In this document: positions 19,234-29,660 of the stretch, piece by piece
Position numbering within the stretch: position 1 is the first letter of the stretch
Layout: every line of letters begins with the position of its first letter
Source of the DNA: Halopseudomonas salina
GTDB taxonomy: Bacteria > Pseudomonadota > Gammaproteobacteria > Pseudomonadales > Pseudomonadaceae
Assembly: GCF_008641105.1 (NCBI RefSeq)
Contig: NZ_VTTI01000004.1
Location: forward strand, 124,001 to 188,000
Reading direction: 5' to 3'
Length of the DNA: 64,000 nucleotides
The notes under the pieces: model-generated
The model's database searches: none
Seen by the model: only the letters and a program-made list of their open reading frames with translations
Told to the model about the DNA's origin: nothing
Made by a program: the position numbers and the translations under genes

Positions 19234-19395
19234 TGCTCAAGTTACAGCACTGCTCTACCCTTCTTGACTTTCTCTTTACCCCACAAGTTCACGCTTTGAG
19301 CCCTTGACAGTTTCAGGTTACAGTGCGCGCCCCGGCAAAAGTCTCTATGCGCCGGCCACAGGCACTTCCCCATTACCAATGTCATAGCATCCAAG

Positions 19396-19992
19396 GTGAA
19401 ATTCTTGAATACGTTACGTTATCTGCACCTCATCATCGGCCTCGCCGCGTTAATTACAGGCCTGGTCAACACACTACCTTTCTTCGCTCAAAGCGGCCTG
19501 ATCAATCTCAATGGAATTCTTCTGTTGTTTACCGGCCTACTCAATCTTCAACAGTTCACCGCACGCCACCGTGTGGACACCGCAATCAGGTTCGGCGTCG
19601 CCATCGTTGTTTCGATCGGTTTGCTGGTCGCAGCACTGATCCCTCTGATCTCAACTTGGGTTCCCGCGCTCGAAACACTGGTCATTTATGCAATTGGTAT
19701 GGCCATCGGCGTCGTTTGCCTGGCAACAGTGATGACTCTGGCAAACGAGATACAGCAGCTTTCGTTCAGCCTGCCCGGCAGACAGTCGGATCGCGAAGCG
19801 GGTACGGTAAAGTGGTTCAACATCAATAAGGGCTTTGGCTTTATTTCACGCGACCAGGGCGATGATGTGTTTGTGCATTTTCGCGCCATCCGTGGCGAAG
19901 GCCACCGGGCATTGGAAGAAGGCCAGAGGGTCGAGTTTGTGGTTGCCCGCCGCGAGAAAGGCCTGCAAGCCGAAGATGTGGTCATTCTGTAA
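19396..19992 (+). CDS. Membrane protein with C-terminal cold-shock domain
   Basis: A 198-residue fusion. About four hydrophobic helices occupy residues 5-120 ([55 protein letters not shown]). A short linker leads to a cold-shock domain at about 133-198 with RNP1 KGFGFI and RNP2 VFVHF. It probably places a single-strand nucleic-acid-binding domain on the cytoplasmic face of the inner membrane. The start is uncertain: GTG at 19396 or TTG at 19405, the latter with a better-placed AAGGTG. A gene of this kind follows dps in Pseudomonas; its role is not known to me. Confidence 0.85.
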   Translation: MKFLNTLRYLHLIIGLAALITGLVNTLPFFAQSGLINLNGILLLFTGLLNLQQFTARHRVDTAIRFGVAIVVSIGLLVAALIPLISTWVPALETLVIYAIGMAIGVVCLATVMTLANEIQQLSFSLPGRQSDREAGTVKWFNINKGFGFISRDQGDDVFVHFRAIRGEGHRALEEGQRVEFVVARREKGLQAEDVVIL

Positions 19993-20007
19993 ACCAGACT
20001 GATTACC

Positions 20008-20026
20008 GGCGCCCTCAGAGGGCGCC
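20008..20026. terminator. Hairpin between convergent cold-shock gene and slyX
   Basis: GGCGCCC-TCAGA-GGGCGCC, a perfect 7-bp GC stem with a 5-base loop, in the 58-base gap between converging genes. No long U-run on either side; it may serve as a weak bidirectional terminator. Confidence 0.45.
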
Positions 20027-20050
20027 ACCTTCCGTCACAACAATGCAGGA

Positions 20051-20260
20051 TCAGTAATGTGGCGGCGGCTGATCCTCATCGTTGGCTGGTAAAGAGCTGG
20101 CGAGATCAGCCTGCCTCCTGGCCAACACCTCCACTGCTCGACGCAACTTCTCCAACTCCATCTGCTGCGCGGCCAACGTTTCGCTCAGCGACTGTATGGT
20201 GTCATCCTGAAATACCAGGCGTATTTCCAGGTCTGCAACTCTGTCTTCCAGATCGCTCAT
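20051..20260 (-). CDS. slyX: SlyX-like coiled-coil protein
   Basis: A 69-residue protein starting MSDLEDRVADLEIRLVFQDD, which matches the SlyX family: an N-terminal leucine-heptad coiled coil to about residue 52 and a C-terminal tail ending QPPPHY, the conserved SlyX terminus. Its function is unknown. The ATG at 20260 overlaps the stop of the HIT gene (TGATG), so translation is coupled. Confidence 0.9.
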   Translation of the reverse strand: MSDLEDRVADLEIRLVFQDDTIQSLSETLAAQQMELEKLRRAVEVLARRQADLASSLPANDEDQPPPHY

Positions 20261-20688
20261 CACACTTGCTCCGCAAATTTGAAACCAGATGGCAGCATCT
20301 GCTTGATTTGTGTCAAGCGCACTTCCAGATCCTCACCCGCAAAAGGCTTCACCGGCAAACGCCCCCACACAGGTGCAGGCCAGGCCGCATCAGTGCGATA
20401 GCGAACCACGTGGTGAACGTGCAACTGACTGACGACATTACCCAAGGCGGCAATGTTCATCTTGTCCGCGGAAAACGTGCTGCACAGCAACCTGCTCAAC
20501 AACGCAGACTCGGCGGATAGACGCTGCTGATCCTTATAATCAAGCTGAAATATCTCGGTCACATCGCAAACCCGAGGCACCAGTATGCACCAGGGATACT
20601 GAGAATCGTTCATCATCAGCAGCCGACTCAAGGGAAAATCCCCGATATGAACGCAATCAGCTGCCAGCTGTGAATGTAGCTTGAACAT
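20260..20688 (-). CDS. HIT-domain protein
   Basis: A 142-residue member of the histidine-triad nucleotide hydrolase/transferase superfamily. It carries the triad-type motif QLHVHHVVRY near residue 88 and the upstream fold residues PWCILVPR. This branch (HIT family beside slyX in Pseudomonas) has the triad followed by a longer C-terminal tail than HinT. Substrate unknown. Divergent from the OprD porin and coupled to slyX. Confidence 0.85.
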   Translation of the reverse strand: MFKLHSQLAADCVHIGDFPLSRLLMMNDSQYPWCILVPRVCDVTEIFQLDYKDQQRLSAESALLSRLLCSTFSADKMNIAALGNVVSQLHVHHVVRYRTDAAWPAPVWGRLPVKPFAGEDLEVRLTQIKQMLPSGFKFAEQV

Positions 20689-20751
20689 GTGGCTCCTGTT
20701 GGCCTGAAGGCAAGATGGGGATGGGAATCGCTGCCCGATTCGATCCCGCCC

Positions 20752-20766
20752 GTCTCAGCGTGAGAC
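20752..20766. other. Short perfect inverted repeat in the porin upstream region
   Basis: GTCTCA-GCG-TGAGAC lies just before the CRP/Vfr-like site in the 315-base HIT-porin gap (20689-21003). It could be an operator; no further evidence. Confidence 0.3.
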
Positions 20767-20769
20767 ATT

Positions 20770-20785
20770 TGTGAAACGAATCACA
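20770..20785 (+). promoter_or_regulatory. CRP/Vfr-type binding site upstream of the OprD porin
   Basis: TGTGA-AACGAA-TCACA is a perfect 5-6-5 palindrome matching the CRP/Vfr consensus. Its centre (20777.5) is about 40-41 bases upstream of the start predicted from the -10 at 20806-20811, the class II activator position. The -35 region of that promoter is poor, as expected for an activator-dependent promoter. Confidence 0.65.
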
Positions 20786-20805
20786 TAAAACTGTGATAAT
20801 TGGAT

Positions 20806-20811
20806 TACAAT
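20806..20811 (+). promoter_or_regulatory. -10 element of the OprD porin promoter
   Basis: TACAAT, five of six matches to the sigma-70 -10 hexamer, with no good -35 at 17 bases. Predicted start near 20818, leaving a leader of about 185 bases. The leader holds a TTGTAG/CTACAA hairpin at about 20858-20876 and an AACAATAA motif (20938-20945) resembling Hfq/Crc targets. Confidence 0.45.
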
Positions 20812-21003
20812 AGCGCGGTTAAAAGACCCCAGCCGAGGTATGATACTCGGATAAATTGTAGGTCAAAGCTACAAGAGCATGTTTTTTAAGCCTAATGTTT
20901 CGCTATTCATCTTTTGATGCTTTAATCTGCTGGGATAACAATAAAAGATGATTGGTTGCGGGTGCCGTGACCATGGCTTGTTTTTAATCTGAAGGAGCAA
21001 ATA

Positions 21004-22257
21004 ATGAAAAATGTTATCAAGTGGAGTTCCATTGCACTGGCCGTTGCCGCCGCAAATGGACTTATCGTGTCACAAGCTACCGCAGCTGTTGAAAACAACG
21101 AAGGCTTCATCGAGAGCTCTTCGGCTACCCTCAGCAACCGCACCATGAACTTCAACCGCGACTTCCGCAGCCCTGGTGTAGGCCAGAGCAAGCGTGACGA
21201 AACCGCTACCGGCTTCGTACTGAACTTCGAATCCGGCTACTCCCGCGGCCCGATCGGCCTGGGTTTTGACACCATCGCGATGATGGGCATCAAGCTGGAC
21301 AGCACCAGCGACGACGCAGGCACTGGCCTGCTGCCAAGCAGTCAGGGCAACACCGGCCCGGGCAACTATGCTGAAATCCGTGGCGCGGTCAAAGCCCACA
21401 TCGTAGAAGACACCGTTCTGCGTTATGGCGTACACCTGCCGTCCAACCCGGTTATCGCCTATGACGACGCTCGTCTGCTGCCGAACCACTACAACGGTTA
21501 CAGCATCACCAACGAGTCTATCGACGGCCTGTTCGTAGAAGCTGGTCGCATGAACGATCGTGGCGATATGAGCAGCTCCTCCGAGACTGATGGCGCTTTC
21601 ATCCTTGACGAGAAAGTCACGTATCTCGGCGGCACCTACACGTTCTCTGACGACCTGAGCACCACCCTCTACACTTCTGATGCTGAAAATCTGTGGAAGC
21701 GTCACTTCCTGGGCGCCACCTACAACATGGCGCTGGGTAACGACCTGTCTCTGGTCACCGACCTGGCTCACTACCAGACTTCGGACGAAAGCGGCCCAGC
21801 TGACAACTTCGACAACGATGCTACCTCTCTGGCTCTGACTCTGGGTGCCGGTAACCACGCATTCGGCGTTGCCTATCAGCAGATGGGTGGCGATGCTGGC
21901 TTCGCTTACTATGATGGCGCAATCTTCCTGGCCAACTCGGTACAGTACCTTGACTTCAACGCCAAGGACGAGCGCTCCTACCAGGCCCGTTACGACTATG
22001 ACTTCGCTGGCCTGGGCATGCCCGGTCTGACGTTCATGACTCGCTACATCACCAGTGACAACATCGATGCGGCTCCTGCCGTGCGTGACAGCCGCTGGGA
22101 GCGTGACACCAACATCAGCTACACCGTTCAGAACGGCGCGCTGGAAGGTGTTAACGTGTTGTGGCGTAACGCTACCATCCGTCAGGACGACACTCTTGAC
22201 GGCGGCGACGTCGACGAGAACCGCCTGATCGTTTCCTACACCTGGGATCTGCTCTAA
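21004..22257 (+). CDS. OprD-family outer-membrane porin
   Basis: A 417-residue outer-membrane channel for small nutrients such as basic amino acids, peptides or carboxylates; the substrate is not readable from sequence. A signal peptide ends at about residue 28 (SQATA). The mature start [20 protein letters not shown] is the OprD family signature, followed by beta strands and loops throughout and the terminal strand [12 protein letters not shown]. An excellent AAGGAG precedes the ATG. Codon use looks biased toward abundant tRNAs, consistent with high expression. Preceded by a CRP/Vfr-type promoter and followed by a strong terminator. Confidence 0.93.
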   Translation: MKNVIKWSSIALAVAAANGLIVSQATAAVENNEGFIESSSATLSNRTMNFNRDFRSPGVGQSKRDETATGFVLNFESGYSRGPIGLGFDTIAMMGIKLDSTSDDAGTGLLPSSQGNTGPGNYAEIRGAVKAHIVEDTVLRYGVHLPSNPVIAYDDARLLPNHYNGYSITNESIDGLFVEAGRMNDRGDMSSSSETDGAFILDEKVTYLGGTYTFSDDLSTTLYTSDAENLWKRHFLGATYNMALGNDLSLVTDLAHYQTSDESGPADNFDNDATSLALTLGAGNHAFGVAYQQMGGDAGFAYYDGAIFLANSVQYLDFNAKDERSYQARYDYDFAGLGMPGLTFMTRYITSDNIDAAPAVRDSRWERDTNISYTVQNGALEGVNVLWRNATIRQDDTLDGGDVDENRLIVSYTWDLL

Positions 22258-22282
22258 GCAAACCCGCGGTAAGAAACAGAAA

Positions 22283-22306
22283 ACCCGGCTTCGGCCGGGT
22301 TTTTTT
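22283..22306 (+). terminator. Rho-independent terminator after the OprD porin
   Basis: ACCCGGC-TTCG-GCCGGGT followed by a run of T. A 7-bp stem with a UUCG tetraloop, 25 bases after the stop codon. Confidence 0.93.
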
Positions 22307-22408
22307 ATGCCCGATCGAAAAATCCCAGGTCCGGTGCGGGCTATACGCCAACTGGTCACAACCGTACAATATGGTCACTGCTCAAATCGCCTCAGGATCT
22401 ACTGCCCC

Positions 22409-24142
22409 ATGCGCACCAGCCAATATCTGATCTCAACGCTCAAGGAAACACCCGCTGACGCCACCGTCATCAGCCACCAACTGATGTTACGTGCGGGAAT
22501 GATCCGCAAGATCGCATCGGGTCTCTACACCTGGCTGCCGATGGGCCTGCGGGTTCTGCGTAAGGTCGAAAACATCGTTCGCGAGGAAATGAACAACGCA
22601 GGCGCCCTGGAAATCCTGATGCCCGCCATTCAGCCTGCAGAACTCTGGCAGGAATCCGGGCGCTGGGAGCAATACGGCCCCGAACTGTTGCGCCTGAAAG
22701 ACCGTCATGATCGCGAGTTCTGTGTGGGTCCCACCCACGAAGAGGTCATAACTGATCTCGCTCGCACTGAAATCAGCAGCTACAAGCAGCTACCGCTGAA
22801 CATGTACCAGATCCAGACCAAGTTCCGTGACGAGATACGCCCACGCTTCGGTCTGATGCGTGCCCGCGAATTTGTCATGAAGGATGCCTACTCCTTCCAC
22901 CTGGATCAAAGCTCGCTGGAACAGACCTACCAGGGTATGTACCAGGCCTATTGCAACGTTTTTACACGACTCGGACTCAATTTCCGCCCGGTGGTCGCTG
23001 ATAACGGGTCCATAGGTGGAGAAGGCTCCCACGAGTTCCACGTGCTCGCTGACTCCGGAGAGGATGCAATTGTATTCTCGGATACCGGCACCTACGCAGC
23101 CAACATGGAAAAGGCGACTGCCTTGCCACCGCAGGGCGAGCGACCGACCGCCAATGCCGAAAAAACCCTGGTGGAGACCCCCGGCAAGTTCACCATCGAG
23201 GCCGTTTGCGATTTCCTCGGGCTACCCGCTACCCAGACCGTAAAAACCCTGGTCGTTCTGGGCGAAGCCGGAGAAAGCAAGCAGCATCCCATGGTCGCGC
23301 TGGTTCTGCGCGGCGATCATGAGTTGAACGAAATCAAGGCGGAAAGGCATCCGGCCATTCACGCACCTCTTACCTTCGCCAGTGAAGCGCAGATCCTGCA
23401 AGCCATCGGCTGCCGACCCGGTTCGATCGGGCCGGTAGGCCTGACGGTCAAGGTCATAGCCGATTACGAAGCTGCGCACCTTGCGGATTTCGTATGCGGT
23501 GCAAATCAGGATGGCAGCCATTTCACGGGGGTTAACTGGGAGCGTGATGCAAAGTATGACGAGATAGCCGATCTGCGTAACGTCGTTGAAGGCGATGCGA
23601 GTCCGGACGGCCAGGGAACACTAGTTATCAAACGAGGCATCGAGGTAGGTCATATTTTCCAGCTGGGCCGCAAATACAGCGAAGCAATGAACTGCACCGT
23701 GCTCAATGAGCAGGGAAAAGCCAGCACCCTGAGCATGGGTTGTTATGGCATCGGTGTTTCACGGGTTGTGGCTGCTGCAATCGAGCAGAATCATGATCAG
23801 CGCGGCATTATCTGGCCCGACGCCCTTGCTCCCTTCCAGGTAGCCCTGGTGCCGCTGAAAATGGAAAGCTCCGAACAGGTCAAGGCCGAAACCGAGCGGC
23901 TGTATAGCGCGCTACAGAGCGCTGGAATCGATGTGCTTCTCGACGATCGGGACAAAAAAGTCAGCCCTGGCGTCAAATTTGCCGATATGGATCTGATTGG
24001 CATTCCGCACCGGGTCGTCATTGGCGACCGCGGCCTGGACGAAGGCCAGGTCGAGTACAAATATCGCCGGGAAAGCGAGGCTCGTAACATCAAGGTCGAG
24101 GATATTCTCGCGTTTCTGGTGCAAAGCACCGCAAAGGCCTGA
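22409..24142 (+). CDS. proS: Prolyl-tRNA synthetase
   Basis: A bacterial-type class II ProRS of 577 residues. Visible parts are the catalytic core ([18 protein letters not shown]; motif 2 [26 protein letters not shown]), the YbaK-like editing insertion at about 225-405 that removes alanyl-tRNAPro ([21 protein letters not shown]), motif 3 ([13 protein letters not shown]) and the anticodon-binding domain at the C-terminus. The open frame extends upstream through the porin terminator but the ATG at 22409 gives the family N-terminus. Confidence 0.97.
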   Translation: MRTSQYLISTLKETPADATVISHQLMLRAGMIRKIASGLYTWLPMGLRVLRKVENIVREEMNNAGALEILMPAIQPAELWQESGRWEQYGPELLRLKDRHDREFCVGPTHEEVITDLARTEISSYKQLPLNMYQIQTKFRDEIRPRFGLMRAREFVMKDAYSFHLDQSSLEQTYQGMYQAYCNVFTRLGLNFRPVVADNGSIGGEGSHEFHVLADSGEDAIVFSDTGTYAANMEKATALPPQGERPTANAEKTLVETPGKFTIEAVCDFLGLPATQTVKTLVVLGEAGESKQHPMVALVLRGDHELNEIKAERHPAIHAPLTFASEAQILQAIGCRPGSIGPVGLTVKVIADYEAAHLADFVCGANQDGSHFTGVNWERDAKYDEIADLRNVVEGDASPDGQGTLVIKRGIEVGHIFQLGRKYSEAMNCTVLNEQGKASTLSMGCYGIGVSRVVAAAIEQNHDQRGIIWPDALAPFQVALVPLKMESSEQVKAETERLYSALQSAGIDVLLDDRDKKVSPGVKFADMDLIGIPHRVVIGDRGLDEGQVEYKYRRESEARNIKVEDILAFLVQSTAKA

Positions 24143-24155
24143 GAAGAGAAAAGCT

Positions 24156-24887
24156 ATGCACATCATTTCGCCACGGCTATGGACACTACCGCTTTCCAGG
24201 GAACGTTTGAAGCCTGGTTTCAAAGCAATCGCAACGCTCGCCAGCGTACTGCTGACGGGCTGTGCAGCGCAGGCACCGCAGACGGAGTATGCGCGCGATC
24301 GAGTGGATCGTGACCTGGTCAGCCATACTGTGCAGATCGACATAGGCGATTCAGCCGTTATGGCGCTGCCGCAGCGCAAGGTGCGTGTCACCGAGCAGTT
24401 ATTTTATCAGGTTGATTACTTCGACCGTCACGGCAACTTACTGGACACAAGAGAGGAATATCAAAGTCTGCCCTGGGCCGAAAAACCCATCGTGGTCATT
24501 GCTGGCAACTTCCAGACAACCCTGTACACAGACAAGGACGGGCATCTGCAGCTGAACCTGCTGAACGATGGATTTCTGGATCTTGATTACCAGAACCTCA
24601 GAGTCATTCAGCTCAGCGCCCAGGCAGATCAGGCCGTGCGTGGCGAGGTAAACCTGCTGGTGGGTCGTGATTTGCGCAGCAAATTGCATGAAGCTGTGGC
24701 GCTGATATATGACAACCTGGAAGAAGATGACGTGGATCAGTGGGCTTACAGGGTCAAGCGCCTGGCTGAATTGGGTCTGGACGTTGAATCCAATCAACTG
24801 GAAAACATGCTCATTCTCCTGACCACCGGCGATCCGATGCTGCAGGGTGAATTCATCCAGGCACTGGAAATTAACAGCCGACCCTGA
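24156..24887 (+). CDS. Putative lipoprotein of unknown function
   Basis: A 243-residue protein. It has a long basic N-region, a hydrophobic core and lipobox LLTGC (Cys36), so it is probably an envelope lipoprotein. The mature part is mixed alpha/beta with no motif I recognise. Residues 75-170 look like a beta-rich domain (RVTEQLFYQVDYFDRHGN) and the C-terminal part is helical. Lies 13 bases after proS and one base before the transglycosylase gene, suggesting one transcript. The frame is open far upstream inside proS; the start chosen has a purine-rich site. Confidence 0.7.
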   Translation: MHIISPRLWTLPLSRERLKPGFKAIATLASVLLTGCAAQAPQTEYARDRVDRDLVSHTVQIDIGDSAVMALPQRKVRVTEQLFYQVDYFDRHGNLLDTREEYQSLPWAEKPIVVIAGNFQTTLYTDKDGHLQLNLLNDGFLDLDYQNLRVIQLSAQADQAVRGEVNLLVGRDLRSKLHEAVALIYDNLEEDDVDQWAYRVKRLAELGLDVESNQLENMLILLTTGDPMLQGEFIQALEINSRP

Positions 24888-24888
24888 T

Positions 24889-25473
24889 ATGGCAATACGC
24901 ACAGGGATAGTGGCGTTGGTTTTGGCAGGCTGGCTTGGACTGGCAGGGCCCGTGCAAGCTCAGGACCCTGAAGTGGTTGATCAACAGCTAAAGGCACTGC
25001 TGGCAGAAACGGTGGCGCGCTCAAGCAGCTTTGATGATCGTTTCGATGCGGAGGTCTGGCTGGTCGACATGTCGGCGCGCATGGCACCCTACCTGCCGGA
25101 TGAACAGGAGAGGCTCGAGTTCCTGCGTCTGGTACATCAGGCCTCCAGCAGCGCAGGTCTGAAGCCTGACCTGGTACTGGCCCTCATTCACGCTGAGAGC
25201 CTCTTCGACCGGTATGCCTTGTCGGTAGCGGGGGCCCAAGGAGTGATGCAGGTCATGCCCTTCTGGAAGCATGAACTGGGGCGGCCCGAAGACAACCTGA
25301 TCGATCTGGCGACCAACCTGCGCTACGGGTGCACCATCCTCAAATATTATCTGGACAAGGAGAAAGGTAACCTGCGACGCGGACTTGCTCGCTACAACGG
25401 TAGCCTGGGGAGCCAGAAATACCCGGATCGGGTTATCGATTACTGGTACAGCTACTGGTACGTCAACGAGTGA
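24889..25473 (+). CDS. Lytic transglycosylase (SLT fold)
   Basis: A periplasmic murein hydrolase that cleaves between MurNAc and GlcNAc, forming anhydro ends. It has 194 residues with a signal peptide to about residue 24 (PVQAQ), then an SLT domain with catalytic Glu103 in ALIHAESLFD, GAQGVMQVMPF and the ARYNGSLG motif. Starts one base after the lipoprotein gene stop. The small size and lack of extra domains resemble the short SLT proteins next to proS in Pseudomonas. Confidence 0.9.
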   Translation: MAIRTGIVALVLAGWLGLAGPVQAQDPEVVDQQLKALLAETVARSSSFDDRFDAEVWLVDMSARMAPYLPDEQERLEFLRLVHQASSSAGLKPDLVLALIHAESLFDRYALSVAGAQGVMQVMPFWKHELGRPEDNLIDLATNLRYGCTILKYYLDKEKGNLRRGLARYNGSLGSQKYPDRVIDYWYSYWYVNE

Positions 25474-25483
25474 AAGCCAAGGC

Positions 25484-25756
25484 TCACAGCTGTACGAAGC
25501 CGGCGATGTCCTGCCAGATGCAGGCATCAAGGTCGACCGAATCGACTCGCGCAGCACAAGGCCCCTCACGCAGCCATTGCGCCAATGCCTCGACATTACG
25601 CTGCTCACCGCACAACATCACCTCAACCGAGCCGTCGTCCCGGTTCCTGACCCAGCCATCCACGCCCAAATGGTTGGCTTGCTGGACCGTGGCATGCCTG
25701 AAGCCCACACCCTGAACCTTGCCTCGTACAAACCCCTGAACACTTAGCCTAGTCAT
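25484..25756 (-). CDS. acyP: Acylphosphatase
   Basis: A small cytosolic enzyme hydrolysing carboxyl-phosphate bonds. It has 90 residues with the signature VRGKVQGVGFRHAT (phosphate-binding Arg20) and catalytic Asn38 in GWVRNRDDGSVEV. Begins inside the last codons of the TlpA-like gene (8-base overlap). Convergent with the transglycosylase, ten bases apart. Confidence 0.95.
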   Translation of the reverse strand: MTRLSVQGFVRGKVQGVGFRHATVQQANHLGVDGWVRNRDDGSVEVMLCGEQRNVEALAQWLREGPCAARVDSVDLDACIWQDIAGFVQL

Positions 25757-26213
25757 TTTCTACTCCACCTGTAGGTAACAGGGCCATCAGCTCCTGCTCG
25801 GTCTGCGGTCCCTGGAGCGTATGTGAAAGGGTACCCTGAGGATTGATGACATAAGTGGTCGGCAGAACCTGCGGCAAGGCCAGTCCGTAAGCCTCGGCAA
25901 AATCATGGCCTACAACGGAAAAACCGATATCCATTTCTTCACTGAGCGCACGCAGCTCTTCCCCCTGATAAGCGTCAAAGTGAATACCCAGAACCACAAC
26001 CTGGTCAGAAGCCCGCGACAGTGAATTCAATTCCGGCAGCTCCTCCCGACAGGGTGCACACCATTCGGCCCAATAGTTGACCACCACCCATCGACCTTCG
26101 AGGTCTGCTGCGCGCACCGATGCGCCCCTGTGATCGATCCACTGGGGTTGAGTGCAGGCTACCAGGGCCAGCAGAGACGTCAAAATAACCCACGCCTTGA
26201 TTTGATGCTTCAT
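25749..26213 (-). CDS. TlpA/ResA-like thioredoxin lipoprotein
   Basis: A 154-residue thiol-disulfide oxidoreductase. A type II signal with lipobox ALVAC (Cys20) anchors a thioredoxin fold with active site WCAPC (Cys52, Cys55) and cis-proline segment VLPTTYVI. Likely a periplasm-facing reductase or cytochrome c maturation helper. Overlaps the yihY stop by four bases (ATGA) and acyP downstream; the three genes form one tight operon. Confidence 0.9.
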   Translation of the reverse strand: MKHQIKAWVILTSLLALVACTQPQWIDHRGASVRAADLEGRWVVVNYWAEWCAPCREELPELNSLSRASDQVVVLGIHFDAYQGEELRALSEEMDIGFSVVGHDFAEAYGLALPQVLPTTYVINPQGTLSHTLQGPQTEQELMALLPTGGVEND

Positions 26214-27481
26214 GCTGTTACCTCATCAGGCGCGCGAGCGCTCAATTCATCCGGCGCCATCTCGGCAACCAGCCAGCTCTTGACGCTACCCCCCAGAGTC
26301 TCCCTGCGCTGATCCTCAAGACGCCCCAAAGAATCAAGTAATGCCGGGTACCAGGGTGCATTCGAGTGCAGACGGGATGGGAGCTCGACTGTGCTGGGAA
26401 CTGGCCAGGGCATACGGGCAAACAGCTCCGCGAGCTCCATCTGGTCCAGATCCCGGCTGAGAACATATCCACCATGCTGGGCCCGGGCAATTATTCGTTC
26501 GGATTCCAGCCATTCTGTCTGCTCCAGCCATAGCTCCTCGTGCATGACCCAGCCCGCATTGTTGACTCTACCCAAGTCGACCACATCGCCACGCTTGTGC
26601 GCCTGCAGGAACACCTGCAGCAGCCCCAGCATGCTCAGCAAGCCCGGAAGCATCGGGCGCTGCCAGGCATTGCTGTTTCCCAGATTGGCTACCAGTTCGG
26701 CGCCAAACAGAATGATCAGCCAACTGACGTAAATCCACAGCAGAAAAAGGGGAAAAGCAGCAAAGGCGCCGTAGATCAATTGATACCCGGGGAACAGCGC
26801 CACGTACAATGCGAAAGATGCTTTAGCCCCTTCAAACAGCAGCGCTACGAGAACACCTCCTGCCAGGCCATGACGCAGGGGCACCCGCGTATTGGGTACA
26901 GCCACGTATACCAGCGTAAATGCAGCGATACTCAAGATCAGCGGCAGCCAACCCAGCATCAAACGGGTAAGGGTGTCGATAGCCGCGCCCGTATCAAAGA
27001 AATTGAGTGACGTCAGGTAGGTGCTCACCACAAAGCCGGCCCCTAACAGCAGAGGGCCCAGGCTGAGTACCGCCCAATACAGCAGAAAACTGGATACGCC
27101 ACGCCTGGCCTGCCGGATGCGCCAGATCGCATTGAATGCGCGTTCGATATTCAGCAGCATCAGTAGTGCCGTAATCAGCAGCAGCGCTACACCCACACCG
27201 GTGAGCTGGCGGGCCTGATCGGAAAACTGACTCAGGTACTCGCGCAAGGTGTCACCAGTAGAAGGCACAAAGTTGCTGAAGATGAAATCCTCTACCTGAC
27301 TGCCCACCTGATCAAAGGCTGGAATAGCCGCCAGCATCGCGTAGCTGACCGTCATCACGGGCACAACGGCAAATAAGGTGGTGTAGGTCAACGCTGCTGC
27401 GTTCTTGACACAGTTGTCCTCGCTGAAGCGTCTAAACAGGTAACGGCAAAAATGCAGTAACAGGTTGAGTCTTGGCGACAT
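26210..27481 (-). CDS. YihY/BrkB family inner-membrane protein
   Basis: A 423-residue polytopic protein of the YihY family (once annotated as ribonuclease BN, which is incorrect for this family). About six transmembrane helices lie between residues 30 and 275, with the family signature AALTYTTLFAVVPVMTV near residue 30. A soluble winged-helix-like C-terminal region begins at about 300. The ATG at 27481 is chosen because it opens the usual SPRLNLLLHFCRYLFRRF segment. Divergent from arsC. Confidence 0.88.
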   Translation of the reverse strand: MSPRLNLLLHFCRYLFRRFSEDNCVKNAAALTYTTLFAVVPVMTVSYAMLAAIPAFDQVGSQVEDFIFSNFVPSTGDTLREYLSQFSDQARQLTGVGVALLLITALLMLLNIERAFNAIWRIRQARRGVSSFLLYWAVLSLGPLLLGAGFVVSTYLTSLNFFDTGAAIDTLTRLMLGWLPLILSIAAFTLVYVAVPNTRVPLRHGLAGGVLVALLFEGAKASFALYVALFPGYQLIYGAFAAFPLFLLWIYVSWLIILFGAELVANLGNSNAWQRPMLPGLLSMLGLLQVFLQAHKRGDVVDLGRVNNAGWVMHEELWLEQTEWLESERIIARAQHGGYVLSRDLDQMELAELFARMPWPVPSTVELPSRLHSNAPWYPALLDSLGRLEDQRRETLGGSVKSWLVAEMAPDELSARAPDEVTA

Positions 27482-27574
27482 CCAGATACCCTGACAGCCA
27501 GAAGAGTTAGCGCTTAGAATAAACCCCATACCCGGCATAAGCCACCGGCCCCGCTCACAGGAACGGAGACTCCC

Positions 27575-28942
<1,368 letters not shown>

Positions 28943-28946
28943 GCAA

Positions 28947-29660
28947 CTACCAGTCCATGATGCGCTTGACGAAGGGAATGGTCAGACGATGCTTGGCCTG
29001 CAGGGACGCCTGGTCAAGCTTCTCAAGGGCAGCAAAGAGCTCACCCATACCTCGGGCGCCCCGGCTCAACATATACCGCGCCACCTCGTCCGATAGCTGC
29101 AGACCCCGGCCCTCTGCCCGCAGTTTCAACACCTCCTGCTTACCCAGATCATCCAGGGCCTGCATTTGCAGGACCAGACCCCATCCGAGACGCGAAGTCA
29201 GGTCGGGGAGATCAAGCGCCATGCTCCGGGGTGGTGAATCGGCGGCCAACAACAAATGTCCGCCTCGCTCGCGCAGCCGGTTGTAGAGATGGAACAATGC
29301 TTCCTGCCAATGTGCATGACCTACCACTGCGTCCAACTCATCCAGGCACAACAGGTCCACCTCTTCCATCCCTTCAAAAAGAACCGGTCCATGCTCGATC
29401 ATGTCCGCCAGGGGGAGGTACATCGCCAACCCGCCTGCCTCGGCCATGTGATGACAAGCGGCCTGGAGCAAGTGGGAGCGCCCACTACCGCAAGCGCCCC
29501 AGAGGTATAAAACGTCATCGGCCGGATTGCTTTGTGGATCGGCCAGCGCACGCACCGCCTTGACCACCAGCTCATTGGGCCCGGCGTAAAAATTGCTGAA
29601 GGTGGCTTCGTCGCTGAGCTTGACGCTCAACGACAGTTGTATGGGATTTCCAGTCGACAT
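28947..29660 (-). CDS. hda: DnaA regulatory inactivator Hda
   Basis: Stimulates ATP hydrolysis by DnaA in complex with the DNA clamp, limiting re-initiation. It has 237 residues with an N-terminal clamp-binding motif QLSLSVKL, P-loop GACGSGRSHLL (Arg replaces Lys, as in E. coli Hda), Walker B LLCLDELDAV and the AAA+ lid with an Arg finger region. Its ATG overlaps the stop of the membrane permease upstream (TGATG). Confidence 0.95.
   Translation of the reverse strand: MSTGNPIQLSLSVKLSDEATFSNFYAGPNELVVKAVRALADPQSNPADDVLYLWGACGSGRSHLLQAACHHMAEAGGLAMYLPLADMIEHGPVLFEGMEEVDLLCLDELDAVVGHAHWQEALFHLYNRLRERGGHLLLAADSPPRSMALDLPDLTSRLGWGLVLQMQALDDLGKQEVLKLRAEGRGLQLSDEVARYMLSRGARGMGELFAALEKLDQASLQAKHRLTIPFVKRIMDW

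Noticed and set aside
21070..22359. A 429-codon open frame antisense to the OprD porin
   Set aside because: The porin has signal peptide, ribosome site, promoter and terminator; the antisense frame is a product of biased codon use and runs across the terminator.
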